A DNA stretch of 32,015 bases from Rhodospirillales bacterium (GTDB lineage Bacteria; Pseudomonadota; Alphaproteobacteria; ATCC43930; CGMCC-115725). The position numbers and the translations under genes were made by a program. The notes beneath the pieces were generated by a model that searched no databases, was not told where the DNA came from, and saw nothing but the letters and a program-made list of their open reading frames with translations. The stretch is from contig JAQGID010000027.1 in the NCBI GenBank assembly GCA_028291405.1, forward strand, positions 1 to 32,015, read 5' to 3'. Shown here one piece after another: positions 30,278 through 32,015 of the stretch (its first letter is position 1; every line of letters begins with the position of its first letter).

Positions 30278-32015
30278 ATGAGTGCCAGCACATTGGATTT
30301 GACCGGATTCAAACTTACCTTCGACGATGAGTTTAACAGTTTCAGCTGGAACCCCACCGCAACCGCCGGTAATGGGACCTGGCAAACGACCTTCTACTTC
30401 GGTGGCCGGACCCTTTCGAGCAACGGTGAGCTCGAGACCTATTCCGACGCGTCGACCGGGACGAACCCGTTCTCGATCACGACCGGCGGCCTGAGCAACG
30501 GCTCGGTCCTCGATATTTCGGCGAAGCCTGCCGCCGGCGGCGGTTATACCTCGGGCCTCATCACCACCGAGCCGTCGTTCACCCAGACCTACGGCTATTT
30601 CGAAATGAGCGCCCAGCTGCCGCAGGGCGCTGGCCTGTGGCCGGCCTTCTGGCTGTTGCCGGCCGACAAATCCTGGCCGCCGGAGCTCGACCCGATGGAG
30701 GCGTTCGGCGCGACCTACAACGCCCAGGGCGGCTCGACCAGCGTCCATATCGGTGCGATCTCGGCTGACAGCTCGCAAAGCAATGGCCAGTGGGTCACCG
30801 TGCCCGGCAACATCTATACCGGCTACCACACCTACGGGATCATGTGGGACCCGACGCATCTCACCTATTACATCGACGGGACGCAGGTCGCCCAGTACGC
30901 GACCCCATCCGACATGAACAAGCCCATGTACATGCTGGCAAATCTCGCGGTGGGCGGCACTTGGCCGGGGAATCCGACCAATGCGAACGTCTGGCCGGCC
31001 GACATGAAGATCGACTACATCCACGCCTATTCCAGCGATCCGAACGCGGTGGCGGTGACGCCGCAGCCAGGCTATGGCCAACCGACGTCGATCACCCCGG
31101 CGACGACGCCTGCGGCGGCAGCGCATTCGGCGCCGCCGGTCGTCAGCGTCGCGGCGACTACCGTCGCGCCGGCCGGCACGACGCATGTCACCTCCGGCGA
31201 CAACTTCATCAACGACACCTACGGCGACTCCGCGACGCGCACCGGCGGCTCGGGCAACGACACCTTCGTCGTCGCCGATCCCAACGTGAATTTCGTCCTG
31301 CCAGCAGTGCACGGGGTCGCGACGATCGACGCCTGGCTGAACTACACGCTGCCCGAGGGCTTCAACAACGTCTACGTCGGGGCGACCTACGGGCTCACGA
31401 TCACCGGCAATAGCGCCAGCAACTACATCACCGGCAACGTCGGCAACGATGTCCTCGACGGCGGCGGCGGTGACGACGTGCTGACCGGCGGCGGCGGCAA
31501 CGACACCTTCATCGTGCACGCCGGCAAGGGCTACGACACCATCACCGATTTCCGGGCCGGCGGCACCGGCGACGTCGTCGATCTCGACGGCTACGGGCTG
31601 GCGACTTTCGCCGCGGTCAAGGCGGCGATGACGCAGGTCGGCAGCGACGTCGTGCTGACCGAGAACAACGGCGAGACGCTGACCTTCAAGAACCAGGTCA
31701 TCGGCAACTTCACGGCGGCCGACTTCCAGATCACCGATATCACCACTTCGGCCCCGGCCCCGGCCCCGGCACCTGCGCCGGCACCTGCGCCGGCTCCAGC
31801 TCCTGCTCCCGCTCCGGCACCTGCGCCGACTCCAGCTCCTGCTCCGGCTCCGGCACCCGCGCCAGTCCCGACGCCGACGAGCAGCGATCCGACGGCGACG
31901 CCGGTCGAGCCGCGCCTCTACGTCTCGGTCGACAGCACCGGCGTTGCGACCGGCAGCACCAAGCCCTCCGACCTCTTCAACAGCGCGGGCGGGCAGACGC
32001 TGATCGGCAACGGCG
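30278..32015 (+). CDS. Secreted GH16 glycanase with RTX repeats (C-terminus beyond window)
   Basis: The visible 579 residues start at ATG 30278 with no Sec signal. A GH16 domain (about 8-250) contains the catalytic motif E136-L-D138-P-M-E141, with YGYFEMSAQLP and GLWPAFWLLP before it and YHTYGIMWDPTHLTYYIDG after it. An Ala/Pro/Thr-rich linker follows, then calcium-binding RTX-like nonapeptides (GGSGNDTF at 323-330 and three consecutive repeats at 386-412, GNVGNDVLD, GGGGDDVLT and GGGGNDTFI). Next comes a long Ala-Pro repeat and the beginning of another domain. This plan matches type I-secreted ExsH-like glycanases that trim beta-glucan or succinoglycan-type exopolysaccharide. The export signal should be at the missing C-terminus. 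Confidence 0.9.
   Translation, partial: MSASTLDLTGFKLTFDDEFNSFSWNPTATAGNGTWQTTFYFGGRTLSSNGELETYSDASTGTNPFSITTGGLSNGSVLDISAKPAAGGGYTSGLITTEPSFTQTYGYFEMSAQLPQGAGLWPAFWLLPADKSWPPELDPMEAFGATYNAQGGSTSVHIGAISADSSQSNGQWVTVPGNIYTGYHTYGIMWDPTHLTYYIDGTQVAQYATPSDMNKPMYMLANLAVGGTWPGNPTNANVWPADMKIDYIHAYSSDPNAVAVTPQPGYGQPTSITPATTPAAAAHSAPPVVSVAATTVAPAGTTHVTSGDNFINDTYGDSATRTGGSGNDTFVVADPNVNFVLPAVHGVATIDAWLNYTLPEGFNNVYVGATYGLTITGNSASNYITGNVGNDVLDGGGGDDVLTGGGGNDTFIVHAGKGYDTITDFRAGGTGDVVDLDGYGLATFAAVKAAMTQVGSDVVLTENNGETLTFKNQVIGNFTAADFQITDITTSAPAPAPAPAPAPAPAPAPAPAPAPAPTPAPAPAPAPAPVPTPTSSDPTATPVEPRLYVSVDSTGVATGSTKPSDLFNSAGGQTLIGNG
31751..31875 (+). repeat. Ala-Pro dipeptide-coding tandem repeat within the glycanase
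   Basis: About 20 Ala-Pro pairs with occasional Thr or Val are encoded by a hexanucleotide-like repeat in which gcxccx units vary at third positions (gccccg, gcacct, gctcca). It forms a stiff extended linker between the RTX region and the next domain. The repetitive DNA could change length by slippage in steps of six bases without breaking the frame. Confidence 0.85.

Noticed and set aside
30221-31519. 432-codon minus-strand frame across the glycanase
   Set aside because: It is antisense to the GH16/RTX gene; the regular valine/glycine pattern comes from complementing the repeats.
31751-31875. Regular short repeats resembling a CRISPR or satellite array
   Set aside because: The period is six bases without spacers and it stays in the glycanase reading frame as Ala-Pro codons.

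Overview
The window is high-GC bacterial DNA, almost certainly from an alphaproteobacterium and most likely a Hyphomicrobiales (Bradyrhizobium/Rhodopseudomonas/Rhodoplanes-like) genome. The clues are a DUF2336 protein, the gene set, and palindromic intergenic repeats of the kind scattered through those genomes. The genus cannot be fixed from the sequence alone. I found no tRNA, rRNA, CRISPR array or transposase.

Layout. (1) 1-7896 is mostly minus strand: a partial DUF2336 protein, a tiny exported protein, then GTG-started maoC-like hydratase, CoA-ester lyase and arfB packed with no spacing. A plus-strand Rieske oxygenase at 3351 follows. Next come arsC, a small membrane protein, the division-site operon minC-minD-minE, and a membrane-anchored degenerate nuclease-fold protein. 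(2) 8096-13416: tatA and a HisC-like aminotransferase on plus; a CorA-type channel, an LtaS-like membrane sulfatase-fold enzyme and a class V aminotransferase on minus, the last two overlapping by four bases. (3) 13721-19803, plus: a phthalate-dioxygenase-like Rieske oxygenase, two tandemly duplicated periplasmic binding proteins, a GMC flavin oxidoreductase, a collapsed short-chain dehydrogenase and a methyltransferase. (4) 19819-25097, minus: an MFS carrier, a family 5 binding protein, a Tat-exported thiamine-diphosphate (TPP) enzyme and a periplasmic cytochrome c, transcribed in that order. A further binding protein diverges at 25275. (5) 26499-28701: a MoxR ATPase and its VWA (CoxE-like) partner, separated by a palindromic repeat. 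(6) 28835-32015: a membrane O-acyltransferase and, behind an AT-rich gap, a GH16 glycanase with RTX repeats that runs off the end.

The most interesting part is 13.7-26.3 kb. It looks like an accessory catabolic region whose proteins act largely outside the cytoplasm. Four periplasmic binding proteins of three families occur there without any ABC permease or ATPase. Beside them, a TPP-dependent 2-oxo-acid-type enzyme carries a twin-arginine signal and lies 7 bases from an exported c-type cytochrome. A periplasmic TPP enzyme passing electrons to cytochrome c would be an unusual pathway. The substrate is unknown and the pairing is inferred from gene order and export signals. Both Rieske oxygenases also lack a reductase or ferredoxin in the window.
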